From the NCBI RefSeq assembly GCF_026151205.1, contig NC_087081.1:11595113-11659112 (forward strand): 64,000 bases of DNA, given 5' to 3'. A model generated the notes under the pieces. That model was given only the letters and a program-made list of their open reading frames with translations, did not search any database and had not been told where the DNA came from. The stretch comes from Bolinopsis microptera. Lineage: Eukaryota; Ctenophora; Tentaculata; Lobata; Bolinopsidae. Position numbers and translations under genes: made by a program. This document shows, piece by piece, positions 49,001-60,100 of the stretch; the first letter of the stretch is position 1; the number at the start of each line of letters is the position of its first letter.

Positions 49001-52000
49001 TCATTCCTCCTAAGTCCTCCTCCTGAGTCCTCCTCCTCTTCCTCCTGAGTCCTCCTCCTGGTTCATCCTCCTCCTAGTTCCTCCACCTTCTCCTTCTCCT
49101 CCTCAGTCCTTCTCATCCTGCTCCTCCTGATCCTCGTCAGTCATCCTCTTCAGTACTCCTCAGTCCTCCTCCTTCTCAGTCTTCCTCAGTCCTCTTCCTG
49201 AGTTCTCCTCCTCCTGAGTCCTCCTTCTGGGTCCTCCTCCTCCTCCTAGGTCCTCCTCCTTCTCCTCCTCAGTCCTACTCCTCCTCCTCAGTCCTCTTCC
49301 TCCTCCTCCTCCTCCTCCTCCCTCTCAATCATCCTCCTCAGCAATTATCCTCAGCCATCCTCCTCAGTCCTCATCCTCCTCCTCAGTCCTCCTCCTCCTG
49401 GTCTTCCTCCTCTTCATCCTTCTCAGTCCTCAGTCCTCCTCCTCATCCTTCTCGTCAGTCTTCTTCATCCTCAGTCCTCCCCAGTCCCCCTCCTCCTCCT
49501 CCTCCTCCTCCTCCTCCTATTCAGTCCTCCTCCTCCTCAGTCCTCCTGAGTCCTACTCCTCCTCTTCCTCTTGAGTCCTTCTCCTGGGTCCTCATCTTCC
49601 TAGGTCCTTCTCCTTCTCCTTCTCCTCAGTCCTTCTTCTCCTCCTGGTTCATCCTCCTCCTAGTTCCTCCACCTTCTCCTTCTCCTCCTCAGTCCTTCTC
49701 ATCCTGCTCCTCCTGATCCTCGTCAGTCATCCTCTTCAGTACTCCTCAGTCCTCCTCCTTCTCAGTCTTCCTCAGTCCTCTTCCTGAGTTCTCCTCCTCC
49801 TGAGTCCTCCTTCTGGGTCCTCCTCCTCCTAGGTCCTCCTCCTTCTCCTCCTCAGTCCTACTCCTCCTCCTCAGTCCTCTTCCTCCTCCTCCTCCTCCTC
49901 CTCCCTCTCAATCATACTCCTCAGTCCTCCTCCTTCTCAGTCTTCCTCAGTCCTCTTCCTGAGTTCTCCTCCTCCTGAGTCCTCCTTCTGAATCCTGCTC
50001 CTCTTACTAAGTCCTCCTCCTCCTAGGTCCTCCTCCTTCTCCTCCTCCTCCTCCTCAGTCCTTCTCCTCCTCCTCCCTAGCCTCTCAGTCATCCTCCTCA
50101 GTCATCCTCCTCAGCCATCCTCCTCAGCCATCCTCCTCAGCCATCCTCCTCAGCCATCATCCTCAGCCATCATCCTCAGTACTCCTCAGTCCTCCTCCTC
50201 AGTCCTCATCCTCCTCCTCAGTCCTCCTCCTCATCCTTCTCCTTATTCCTCCTCCTCCTCAGTCCTCCCCAGTCCCCCTCCTCCTCCTATTCACTCCTCC
50301 TCCTCCTCCTCAGTTTTCCTGAGTCCTCCTGAGTCTTCCTCTTCCTCCTGAGTCCTCTTCCTGGGTCCTCCTCCTCCTAGGTCCTCCTCTTTCTCCTCCT
50401 CAGTCCTTCTCCTCCTCCTCCTCAGTCCTCCTCCTCCTCCCTGTCAGTCATCCTCCTCAGCCATCCTCCTCAGTGCTCCTCCTCCTCCCTGTCAGTCATC
50501 CTCCTCAGCCATCCTCCTCAGTCCTCCTCATCCTTCTCCTTAGTCCTCCTTCTCCTCAGTCCTCCCCAGTCCCCCTCCTCCTATTCACTCCTGGGTCCTC
50601 CTCCTCCTAGGTCCTCCTCCTTCTCCTCCTCAGTCCCTTCTCCTCCTCCTCCTCAGTCCTCCTCCTCCTCCCTGTCAGTCATCCTCCTCAACCATCCTCA
50701 TCAGTCCTCCTCAGTCCTCATCCTCAGTCCTCCTCTTCAGTCCTCCTCCTCCTGGGTCCTCTTCATCCTCCTCCTCTTCCTCCTCAGTCCTCAGTCCTCC
50801 TCCTCATCCTTCTCGTCAGTCCTCCTCCTCAGTCCTCCCCAGTCCCCCTCCTCCTCCTCCTATTCAGTCTTCCTCCTCCTCCTATTCAGTCCTCCTCCTT
50901 CTCATTCCTCCTAAGTCCTCCTCCTGAGTCCTCCTCCTCTTCCTCCTGAGTCCTCCTCCTGGTTCATCCTCCTCCTAGTTCCTCCACCTTCTCCTTCTCC
51001 TCCTCAGTCCTTCTCATCCTGCTCCTCCTGATCCTCGTCAGTCATCCTCTTCAGTACTCCTCAGTCCTCCTCCTTCTCAGTCTTCCTCAGTCCTCTTCCT
51101 GAGTTCTCCTCCTCCTGAGTCCTCCTTCTGGGTCCTCCTCCTCCTCCTAGGTCCTCCTCCTTCTCCTCCTCAGTCCTACTCCTCCTCCTCAGTCCTCTTC
51201 CTCCTCCTCCTCCTCCTCCTCCCTCTCAATCATCCTCCTCAGCAATTATCCTCAGCCATCCTCCTCAGTCCTCCTCAGTCCTCATCCTCCTCCTCAGTCC
51301 TCCTCCTCCTGGTCTTTCTCCTCTTCATCCTTCTCAGTCCTCAGTCCTCCTCCTCATCCTTCTCGTCAGTCTTCTTCATCCTCAGTCCTCCCCAGTCCCC
51401 CTCCTCCTCCTCCTCCTCCTCCTCCTCCTATTCAGTCCTCCTCCTCCTCAGTCCTCCTGAGTCCTACTCCTCCTCTTCCTCTTGAGTCCCTCCTCCTGGG
51501 TCCTCATCTTCCTAGGTCCTTCTCCTTCTCCTTCTCCTCAGTCCTTCTTCTCCTCCTGGTTCATCCTCCTCCTAGTTCCTCCACCTTCTCCTTCTCCTCC
51601 TCAGTCCTTCTCATCCTGCTCCTCCTGATCCTCGTCAGTCATCCTCTTCAGTACTCCTCAGTCCTCCTCCTTCTCAGTCTTCCTCAGTCCTCTTCCTGAG
51701 TTCTCCTCCTCCTGAGTCCTCCTTCTGGGTCCTCCTCCTCCTAGGTCCTCCTCCTTCTCCTCCTCAGTCCTACTCCTCCTCCTCAGTCCTCTTCCTCCTC
51801 CTCCTCCTCCTCCTCCCTCTCAATCATCCTCCTCAGCAATTCTCCTCAGCCATCCTCCTCAGTCCTCCTCAGTCCTCATCCTCCTCCTCAGTCCTCCTCC
51901 TCCTGGTCTTCCTCCTCTTCATCCTTCTCAGTCCTCAGTCCTCCTCCTCATCCTTCTCGTCAGTCTTCTTCATCCTCAGTCCTCCCCAGTCCCCCTCCTC

Positions 52001-53255
52001 CTCCTCCTCCTCCTCCTATTCAGTCCTCCTCCTCCTCCTCAGTCCTCCTGAGTCCTCCTCCTCCTCTTCCTCTTGAGTCCTCCTCCTGGGTCCTCATCTT
52101 CCTAGGTCCTTCTCCTTCTCCTTCTCCTCAGTCCTTCTTCTCCTCCTCCTCCCTCTCAGTCATCCTCCTCAGTCATCCTATTCAGCCATCCTCCTCAGTA
52201 CTCCTCAGTCCTCCTCAGTCCTCCTCCTTCTATGTCCTCCTCAGTCCTCTTCCTGAGTCCTCCTCCTAGGTCTTCCTCCTCTTCATCCTCCTCAGTCCTC
52301 TTCCTCAGTCCTCCTCCTCATCCTTCTCGTCAGTCTTCTTCATCCTCAGTCCTCCCCCAGTCCCCCTCCTCCTCCTCCTATTCAGTCCTCCTCCTCCTCA
52401 GTTCTCCTCAGTCCTCTTCCTTTTCAGTCCTTCTGAGTCCTCCTCCTCCTCTTCCTCCTGAGTCCTCCTCCTGGGTCCTCATCCTCCTAGGTCTTCCTCC
52501 TTCTCCTTCTCCTCAGTCCTTCTTCTCCTCCTCCTCCCTATCAGTCATCCTTCTCAGTCATCCTCCTCAGTACTCCTCAGTTTTCCTCCTTGTCTGTCCT
52601 CCTGAGTCCTCTTCCTGAGTCCTCCTCTTCATCCTCCTGAGTCCTCCTCCTGGGTCCTCCTCCTCCTGGGTCCTCCTCCTCCTAGGTCCTCCTCAGTCAT
52701 CCTCCTCAGCCATCCTCCTCAGCCATCCTCCACAGCCATCTTCCACAGCCATCCTCCTCAGCCATCCTCCTCAGTACTCCTCAGTCCTCCTCCTTCTCAG
52801 TCCTCCTGAGTCCTCCTCCTCCTCTTCCTCCTGAGTCCTCCTCCTGGGTCCTCATCCTCCTAGGTCTTCCTCCTTCTCCTTCTCCTCAGTCCTTCTTCTC
52901 CTCCTCCTCCCTATCAGTCATCCTTCTCAGTCATCCTCCTCAGTACTCCTCAGTTTTCCTCCTTGTCTGTCCTCCTGAGTCCTCTTCCTGAGTCCTCCTC
53001 TTCATCCTCCTGAGTCCTCCTCCTGGGTCCTCCTCCTCCTGGGTCCTCCTCCTCCTAGGTCCTCCTCAGTCATCCTCCTCAGCCATCCTCCTCAGCCATC
53101 CTCCACAGCCATCTTCCACAGCCATCCTCCTCAGTACTCCTCAGTCCTCCTCCTTCTCAGTCCTCTTCCTGAGTCCTCCTCCTGAGTCCTCATCCTCCTC
53201 CTTCTCCTCCTTAGTCCTCCTCCTGGGTCATCCTCCTCCTAGATCCTCCTCCTTC
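40086..53255. repeat. TCC-rich satellite with a 4.8-kb higher-order period
   Basis: About 13.2 kb almost wholly of CCTCCT and CAGTCCTCC words, so one strand is nearly pure pyrimidine broken by AG/GA dinucleotides. The landmark TGAATCCTGCTCCTCTT occurs at 40439, 42333, 43303, 45200, 47118, 48086 and 49989, i.e. spacings of 1894, 970, 1897, then 1918, 968, 1903. So a superunit of about 4.77 kb (long-short-long) occurs twice, with a third partial copy. A shared variant (CTTACTAAG instead of CTTCCTAAG) at 45200 and 49989 confirms the register. Long open frames here are artefacts of codon-like repetition. Confidence 0.92.
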
Positions 53256-53461
53256 TCCAATCACACATCTACGTCTCCAGTGTCTCCAATGTCTCCAATG
53301 TCTCCAAAAGCTTTGTCTCCAATGTCCCCAATGTCTCCAATGTCTCCAAAAGCTGTGTCTCCAATGTCTCCAATGTCTCCAGGACATGTCTCTGCACCCT
53401 ATCTTTTCAAAAAAGACAAAAGACATTGGAGACATTGGAGACATGTCACCCCCCCCCCCCC
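53256..53461. repeat. Right subterminal TCTCCAATG repeats and C-run
   Basis: Inverted counterpart of the left block. It includes AAAGCTTTGTCTCC and AAAGCTGTGTCTCC interruptions, the CACCCTATCTTTTC block and a terminal run of about 14 C. Confidence 0.9.
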
Positions 53462-53467
53462 TTTAAT

Positions 53468-54097
53468 TACTTCGGAGTATTCCAACAGTCACACTGTTAC
53501 ACAAGTGTAACCGGCCAATTACAGGAAGCCGAAGTTTAACTTATTCATTTGGCCAGTGACGGTTAAGGTAGTATGTACCATACTTTCTTCGCCCAAGACT
53601 TAGCTGCAATGGGCAGCTCCTCATTTAAACTTCAGTAACTGCCCACACGCAACCCTTTATACTAGGTGATTTCTACCTGACACTCTATTTATTTATATTT
53701 CAAATCTTTATAAACGGTTAAAAAGGTATGATTGGTTCGCAAGTAAGTCCGAATCTATCACCTCTGTTAGAGACGAGTGCCCCACGCACCGACCCAATTA
53801 AATTTATTCTTTCCAGGTCACTTGATTGTTTTTAAAAAATGCTACCTTAGCACCCTTACTATACCAGTCCCAGAGGCTTTGTTCGTCTGATTTTAGAAAC
53901 ATTTGTATTTTATTTTATAAGTTGCTCTACCCACCTTATAATTATATGTAGCGACTTCAAGCTATGCAGCGAAAGTTAAAATAGTTTTACCAAGTTCATT
54001 TGTAGCTTACCAAGATTTACTGAATAATTCGTGTATAACGTTATTGTTGTACCCTGACATTTTAATTGAAATTCTATTCCTAAGAAATAATTTCGTG
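53468..54097. other. Gap upstream of the receptor gene
   Basis: No gene, repeat or confident promoter element was seen. Confidence 0.45.
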
Positions 54098-55411
54098 ATG
54101 GCTGCAATTTTCAACACTCTCTGCATCATCATGAACCTTCAAATGCTCACAAACAACATGTACGTCATCTGTGGACATATCGAATCGTTAGATCAAGATG
54201 ATGAAGCTTCGAGTAACGATACCACCAATTTCGTTCGTCCTACATTGTTTCTACCTAATGTGCCTATTAGTATTATAGATTCCACTCCACTACCTGTGGG
54301 CCACAATTTGTCTATTAGTATTATAGATCCCACTCCTCAGAAGTCTCCTCAGGACTTTGGGGTCATCTTTATCCCAACGGTCGCGGTTACTGAGATCTAT
54401 TATCCCGACAATAAGACCAGCGCAGTGATCTACAAAAATGGGGATAAAAGTATATCCCCCACCGTGTTCTTCATCTTAATCATTATGTCTGCTATCCTTG
54501 GTGTCTTGGCTTCAATCTTTATCCCTCTAAACTGCCGGGCCCTTACATCGTTCATAATCATCGCTAAAGACAAGCAGCCCATGTTCCTGCTGTTTGGTGC
54601 AGTTCATATATTTTGTCTGCTTGACCTGCTCATCGCAGTAACCGAGGGGGTCTTACTGTGGAAAAGGATTCCTCAAGTCGGCTGTGACGTTCTAGGAGCA
54701 ACGCGGGTTACTATTTTCTTTAGCTCGTCACTCATCCTCTCCACGATCTGTCTCTTCCGGATCACTGCTGCACTAAGACCCAGACGATACAAGAACTACG
54801 CTAAAAGAAAACACATCCTAAAAATCATCTCTGGGATCGTCATAACCTCCATCCTTCTGTCGATCCTATCGATCGTAACGGACACGATACGTTTCGGGTA
54901 CATTGGTCCTCCGAAATCCACTGGCTGCTCCCCATTCATGGTCAGAGAGATGTTAAACTACGTTACATCTCTGCTGATCATGATCACTCTCATGGTCAAC
55001 CTCTTTCTGGCCTGTACCTACTGCGTTCTTTACTTTTTCTTCAGGAGATCGGTCTCAACAAGCCAGGAAGTTAAAACGATGAAGAAAGGAGCTCTGTTAG
55101 TAACCTCGTTGAGCACGTACGCGTACTTCGCCTGTTACCTCCCTTCTCTAGTTGTAAATCTGGTTCTGAGCATTAATCCTGATCCCATCCTGAGACTCCG
55201 TTCTCCTTACAAGCTCACCCTGGACTTTGTTCTGATTATCTTGCCTCATCTCTACTCGTGTGTGTTGCCGCTTTGTCTGGTGACGGGAAAAACTCTGGAA
55301 CGGGTCAGAGGGGCAGCCAAAGCTAACCAGTACTCCCTCAGAGCTGGGAGACTCCAACCTCAGGGCCCGCTCAATGGATCTTCTGAGGTACAACCAGGAA
55401 TTCGGGATTGA
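54098..55411 (+). CDS. Rhodopsin-like (class A) orphan G-protein-coupled receptor, intronless, 437 aa
   Basis: The ATG at 54098 is the first in frame. It gives a long N-terminus (about 118 residues) with sequons NDT (40) and NKT (105) and two copies of ISIID-TP (57-64 and 73-80). Seven hydrophobic segments lie at about 119-144, 161-188, 196-224, 238-262, 287-315, 331-358 and 371-396. Class A marks, all modified: an Asp in TM2 (D176), Cys196 at the top of TM3 with Cys277 in loop 2 for the disulphide, FRITAALRPRRY where DRY is expected, CYLP (346-349) for the TM6 C-W-x-P, and LPLCLV near the TM7 NPxxY position. The C-terminus is short (about 40 residues) and basic. The ligand is unknown. It is a single exon, unlike the multi-exon genes to its left, so retrocopy origin or membership of an intronless receptor family is possible. 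Confidence 0.85.
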   Translation: MAAIFNTLCIIMNLQMLTNNMYVICGHIESLDQDDEASSNDTTNFVRPTLFLPNVPISIIDSTPLPVGHNLSISIIDPTPQKSPQDFGVIFIPTVAVTEIYYPDNKTSAVIYKNGDKSISPTVFFILIIMSAILGVLASIFIPLNCRALTSFIIIAKDKQPMFLLFGAVHIFCLLDLLIAVTEGVLLWKRIPQVGCDVLGATRVTIFFSSSLILSTICLFRITAALRPRRYKNYAKRKHILKIISGIVITSILLSILSIVTDTIRFGYIGPPKSTGCSPFMVREMLNYVTSLLIMITLMVNLFLACTYCVLYFFFRRSVSTSQEVKTMKKGALLVTSLSTYAYFACYLPSLVVNLVLSINPDPILRLRSPYKLTLDFVLIILPHLYSCVLPLCLVTGKTLERVRGAAKANQYSLRAGRLQPQGPLNGSSEVQPGIRD

Positions 55412-55982
55412 TTCTGTTGCTGGATTTTGAGATTTGCTTTACTGCTGGTTCGTTGTAAGGCTGTAAAATCTGAGACTTATCCTGAACATTTTGGTGAAAT
55501 TGTTGTGGAAAATTTTGTTGGATTTGATGAAAGGATGATTTTGCCGAATGAATATCCGAGATACAAATTATGGTGCCAGCATTTCGTTTTGTTCTTCTCG
55601 CATTTATTTCTTCTGAGAATTAAGTTTTCACTTTTCGCTGAAACTTTTGATTTTAAGAGTTTGATTAATGCTGGTCGGGTATTGTTACTTAATCGAAATT
55701 AAACTTAAATTTGCAACAGCTATGTTTTGGCAATTTTTTAGTTTTGACTATCGGTTTACTTCTTTTTAAGTCACACAAAAAACTGTTTGTCAGGCAGGAT
55801 TAATATTTATTTCCCAACCTTGCCATCAACAGAAAAACTGCTGAGCGTACAATTTAAACAAATTATGTAAATGCAATTAGAATAACAGCAACTAATAGAT
55901 TCAAATATTGAGCAAAAATATTTTCAGAACTCTTAGTCTATTGTGAACTTCATGGACCTTTTCATTATATTTTACACTCAGT
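55412..55982. other. Convergent intergenic space between the receptor and lectin genes
   Basis: Holds both 3' UTRs. An open frame at 55427-55702 has no family likeness and is read as UTR. On the minus strand an AATAAA (55806-55811) lies about 175 bases past the lectin stop and is a plausible polyadenylation signal. Confidence 0.5.
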
Positions 55983-56999
55983 CTAAGAGCCTGGACATTG
56001 ACAAGCAAATGGTCTGAAGATCCCAAGTCTGAAGGAGTCGTCAATAGTGCCCCATCTGGAAAGGGACATGGCATCTTGTCCTTCTTTCATCTTCTTCTTA
56101 GAATTATCATTCCCAGCTTTCTTTTCCCAAGGAATGTTCCACTCAATCTTCTCTCCATCCACCCACATCCATTTTTTCTCTTTTTTGATGTCGTTTCCTC
56201 CCAACCACAACCAATTGTTAGCATCCCATTTCGACCAGGATTCGTCTCCAGAGCCCAGGAAGTATTGTATTGCTGACATAATTTCATTCAGCTCTTCATC
56301 TGTTCTGATTTTAGCCAGCTGCAGTCCTGCGTCATCGCATGCTGTTTTGGCATCCTCCCAACTTTTCTTCTCTGATGAGAGAATGTATTTGCCTTGGTAG
56401 TCACAAGCATAAGGGTGTTTCTTGAACTTGAATGTGTCGTCCCAGTTTCCGTCATGGTTAATTCTCATCTGGTTCTGGTAACATTTAGGATCTTCAGTGC
56501 AACCTTTCTTTCCCTTCTTCAGGCTATTTTGATCTGGTTGTCCTGGTAACCATCTCGCAAAGTCACCAGGCGTTGACCCGTCAGCCCACTGCCACTCCGT
56601 AGCTTCATAAACCATTTCTTTGGATCCTTCTCCAACATTATCCCTCGTTTTCCTCAATCCTGACCACACCCACTTCGTGTCTGCCCAGTCACTTTTCGGC
56701 TGCTCTTCCCTTGGGTACGTCATACTCAGCAGCATCTTTAGATCTTCGTTCTTCTTATCAGTGTTAACAGTGGCGAGGTTTCCTTCCGTAGATCCTGTCC
56801 CAACGTCAAACTTTCTGCAGTTCTCCTGTGCCGTGTTAAAGTCCACCAAATCAGAGAAGAAAACGATGTTGCAAGTCGTGAAGACGCCGTTGTGGAGATT
56901 CTTCATCAGGTTTTGTATTCCTTTCAGCTGTTTCATTTCCAAGTTTGAGATAGCCTCAGTTAAACAGATGAACTGACAGATCAGTAGGAAACTCTTCAT
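55983..56999 (-). CDS. Secreted protein with two C-type-lectin-like domains, intronless, 338 aa
   Basis: Starts with a signal peptide, MKSFLLICQFICLTEAIS. The first C-type-lectin domain covers about 40-201: CNIVFFSDLVDFNTAQENC, WVWSGLR, WQWADGS, WLPGQPDQNS with the galactose-type calcium motif QPD (154-156), then GNWDD (184-188) in the place of the WND motif and the closing YACDYQ. The second domain covers about 203-335: YILSSEKKSWEDAKTAC, WLWLGG, WMWVDG and closing FACQC. It has no QPD/EPN or WND, so probably does not bind sugar through calcium. C-type lectins act in recognition, adhesion or defence; the role here is not determinable. It is single-exon and convergent with the receptor gene. 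Lysine-rich linkers are unusual. Confidence 0.88.
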   Translation of the reverse strand: MKSFLLICQFICLTEAISNLEMKQLKGIQNLMKNLHNGVFTTCNIVFFSDLVDFNTAQENCRKFDVGTGSTEGNLATVNTDKKNEDLKMLLSMTYPREEQPKSDWADTKWVWSGLRKTRDNVGEGSKEMVYEATEWQWADGSTPGDFARWLPGQPDQNSLKKGKKGCTEDPKCYQNQMRINHDGNWDDTFKFKKHPYACDYQGKYILSSEKKSWEDAKTACDDAGLQLAKIRTDEELNEIMSAIQYFLGSGDESWSKWDANNWLWLGGNDIKKEKKWMWVDGEKIEWNIPWEKKAGNDNSKKKMKEGQDAMSLSRWGTIDDSFRLGIFRPFACQCPGS

Positions 57000-57194
57000 A
57001 TTGCTGCGATCTGACTGACTTACTTACTCGTTGAAAAATGTTTAATGCCCGATCCTTTATTATGGTTTAGCAGCATCGACGTCCCTAACAGTTCGAGAAG
57101 AGAAATGGTTGAGCTAGACACCTATTGAAGAGTTCTTGGGTTAGTTTATTGAGAATTTATCGATACCTTGATAAATTATCGTGATTAAGGTTAA

Positions 57195-60100
57195 CCTTGG
57201 GGGGGGTCCAACCCGATGTCCGATATGAGGGTTGATGAGGCCAAAATCGGAATCGGAAAAATCGGAAAAATCGGAAAATTGAGAAATTTACAGAATCGAT
57301 CTCTAAAACCTCTCAGAAGTGATATAATTCAACCATAACCCCTACATATGCTATATTGTTATGAGAAAACGAACCAATTGGCTATTCCAATAGTATGTTT
57401 TATGTGTTTTTCCACTGCAGGGGCGCTAGTATGCTCACTACTAGTTGGAGTTGTCATGTACTCCCAGACCCGAGTGCTTTGGCCTTTTGACGTGAGATCG
57501 ATTGTTTCTGCTCATTAATTTTATCCCTGTTACTTGTTATTATGTATTAGTACAACACTAGGTACCGGGTTATATTTTGTGGTCCGGTCTTTAAACATAC
57601 CATAATATCACTAGTACACTGCACCTTAAATGTAAAGTCAAGTACATTTGTATCGTAACACATGCTTGGCTGGGAGATCATGTGTTGTGTCCGTTCAGTA
57701 CCCTATATTTTCAAAACGGACAAAAAGTAGGGCGAACAAAAACGGACAAAAACAGACAAAACATTTACATGTCTTCCTCCTCCTCCCTAGTCTTCCTCCT
57801 CCTTCTCATCAGTCCTCCTCCTCCTCCTAAGTCTTCCTCCTCCTCCTAAGTCCTTCTCCTCCTCAGTTCTCTTCAGTCCTCTTCCTGACTCCTCGTCCTC
57901 GTCCTTCTCCTCAGTCCTCCTCACCCTGCTCCTCAGTCCCCTCCTCCTCACACCTACTCCCAGTCCTCCTCTTTCTCCTTCTCCTCCTCCTCCTCCTCAT
58001 TAACATTTCTCCTCCTCATCCTCCTCCTCCTTCTCCTCCCCATCAGTCCTCCTGAGTCCTCCTCCTCCTGAGTCCTCCTCCTCATCCTCCTCCACCTCCT
58101 GAGTCCTCCTTCTGAGTCCTCCTCCTCATCCTCCTCCTCAGTCATCCTCCTCTTCCTCCTCAGTCCTCCCCAGTCCTCCTCCTCCTCCTTCTCCTCCTCA
58201 TCAGTCGTCATTCTCTGTCCTCCTCATAATCGTCCTCGTCCTCATCCTCATCCTTAGTCCTCCTCCTACTTATCCTCCTCCTCAGTCCTCCCCAGTCCTC
58301 CTCCTCATTCTCCTCCTTCTCCTCCTCCTAGCCTCATCCTCCTCCTCCTTCTTCGCTTTCTTCTTCTCCTAATCAGTCCTCCTCCTCGTCCTTAGTCCTC
58401 GTCCTCGTCCTCCTCAGTCTTCCTCCTCAGTCCTCCTCCTCATCATCCTCCTCCTCCTCCTCAACAGTCCTCCTCCTCCTCCTCAGTCTCCTCCTCATCG
58501 TCCTCCTCAGTCCTCCTCCTCCTTCTCTTCATCAGTCCTCATCCTCAGTCCTACACTAGTCGTCCTCGTCCTTAGTCCTCGTCCTCGTCCTCCTCCTCCT
58601 CATCAGTCCTCCTCCTCCTCTTCAGTCCTCCTCCTGAGTCCTCCTGAGTCCTTTTCCTCCACCTTCTGAGTCCTCCTCCTGAGTCATCCTCCTCCTCCTC
58701 AATCTTCTCCTTATCCTCCTCCTCCTCCTCCTCCTCATTCTCCTCCTTATCCTCCTCCTCCTCAGTCCTCCTCCTTCTCCTCCTCCTTTTCCTCTTCCTT
58801 CTCCTCCTAATCAGTCCTCTTCTTTAGCCCTCGTCCTCATCCTCCTCAGTCTTCCTCCTCAGTCCTGCTCCTCCTTCTCCTCCTCATCAGTCCTCTTCCT
58901 CCTCAGCCTCCTCCTGATCCTCCTGATCCTCCTTAGTCCTCTTCCTCCTCCTCAGTCCTACTCCTCAGTCTTCCTCCTATTCCTCCTCCTCCTCAGTCCT
59001 CCTTCTCCTTCTCCTCATTCTCCTCCTACTCATAAGTCCTCCTCCTCCTCAGTCCTTCCCCAGTCCTCCTCCTCATCAGTCCTCCCCCGGTCCTCTTTCT
59101 CCTCCTCCTCATCCTCAGTCCTCCTCCTCATCATCCTACTCAGTCCTCCCCCAGTCATCCTCCTCCTCAGTCCTCCCCAAGTCCTCCTCTTCCTCAGTCC
59201 TCCCCCAGCCCCCCTTATCCTTATCCTCCTCCTCAGTCCTCCTCCTCCTCCTTCTCCTTCTTATCAGTCCTCTTCCTCAGTCCTCCTCCTCGTCCTCGCT
59301 CTCGTCTTCCTCCTTAGTCCTCGTCCTTCTCCTTCTTATCAGTCCTCCTCCTCAGTCTTCCTCCTCGTCCTCGCACTCGTCCTCCTCCTCAGTCCTCCTC
59401 GTCCTTAGTCCTCCTCCTCCTCACCAATCAGCTGCTCCTCTTCCTCAGTCCTCCCTCTCCTCTTCAGTCCTCCTCCTCCTCAGTCCTCCCCAGTCCTCCT
59501 CTTTCTCCTCAGTCTTCCTCCTTCTCCTCCTCCTCCTCTTCAGTTCTCCTCCTCACCCTCCTCCTCCTTCTCCTCTTCCTTCTCCTCCTAATCAGTCCTC
59601 CTCCTCAGTCGTCCTCCTCCTCGTCCTTAGTCATCGTCCTCATCCTCATCGTCCTTAGTCCTCGTCCTCATCCTCCCAGTCCTCGTCCTTAGTCCTCGTC
59701 CTCATCCTCCTAGTCCTCGTCCTGGTCCTCCTCTGTCCTCCTCAGTGCTCCTTCTCCTCAGTCCTCAGTCCTCCTCCTCAGTCCTCTTCCTACTCCTCAG
59801 TCCTCCCCCAATCCTCCTTCTCCTCCTCCTCATCCTCAGTCCTCCTACTCCTCCTCCTTCTCCTTCTTATCAGTCCTCCTCCTCAGTCCTCGTCCTCGCT
59901 CTCGTCCTCGTCCTCAGTCCTCGTCGTCCTTAGCCCTCGCGTTCTCTTAGTCCTCCTCCTCCCCGTCCTCAGTCCTCCTCTTCCTCCTCACCGATCCTGC
60001 TCCTCTTCCTCAGTCCTCCCTCTCCTCTTTAGTCCTCCTCCTCTTCAGTCCTCCTCCTCCTCCTCTGTCCTTCTCGGTCCTTCTCCTCCTCGTCAGTCCT

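Larger units (their letters stand above)
39827..53461. mobile_element. 13.6-kb G-run-bounded unit filled by a pyrimidine-strand satellite
   Basis: The left end is GGGGGGGTGACATGTCTCC and the right end, reversed, is a longer G-run followed by the same TGACATGTCTCC. Flanks are TTTAAT on both sides (39821-39826 and 53462-53467), a 6-bp direct duplication that also contains TTAA. After the G-run both ends share CAATGTCTCC and a CACC(C/T)TATCTTTTC block. Then come ATTGGAGAC tandem repeats, inverted between the ends (39866-40085 and about 53270-53372) and broken by a shared CAGCTTTTGGAGAC unit. Between them lies the satellite. No gene. The symmetry of ends and flanks argues for one inserted unit that later expanded, not a chance satellite. 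Confidence 0.75.

Noticed and set aside
52232-52618. Serine/proline-rich open frame in the satellite
   Set aside because: Repeat-driven; no stops simply because the repeat lacks them in that frame.
54044-54097. Upstream extension of the receptor frame
   Set aside because: It would begin at TTG; the first ATG in frame is at 54098.
55427-55702. 91-codon open frame after the receptor
   Set aside because: No motif, AT-rich, lies in the expected 3' UTR.
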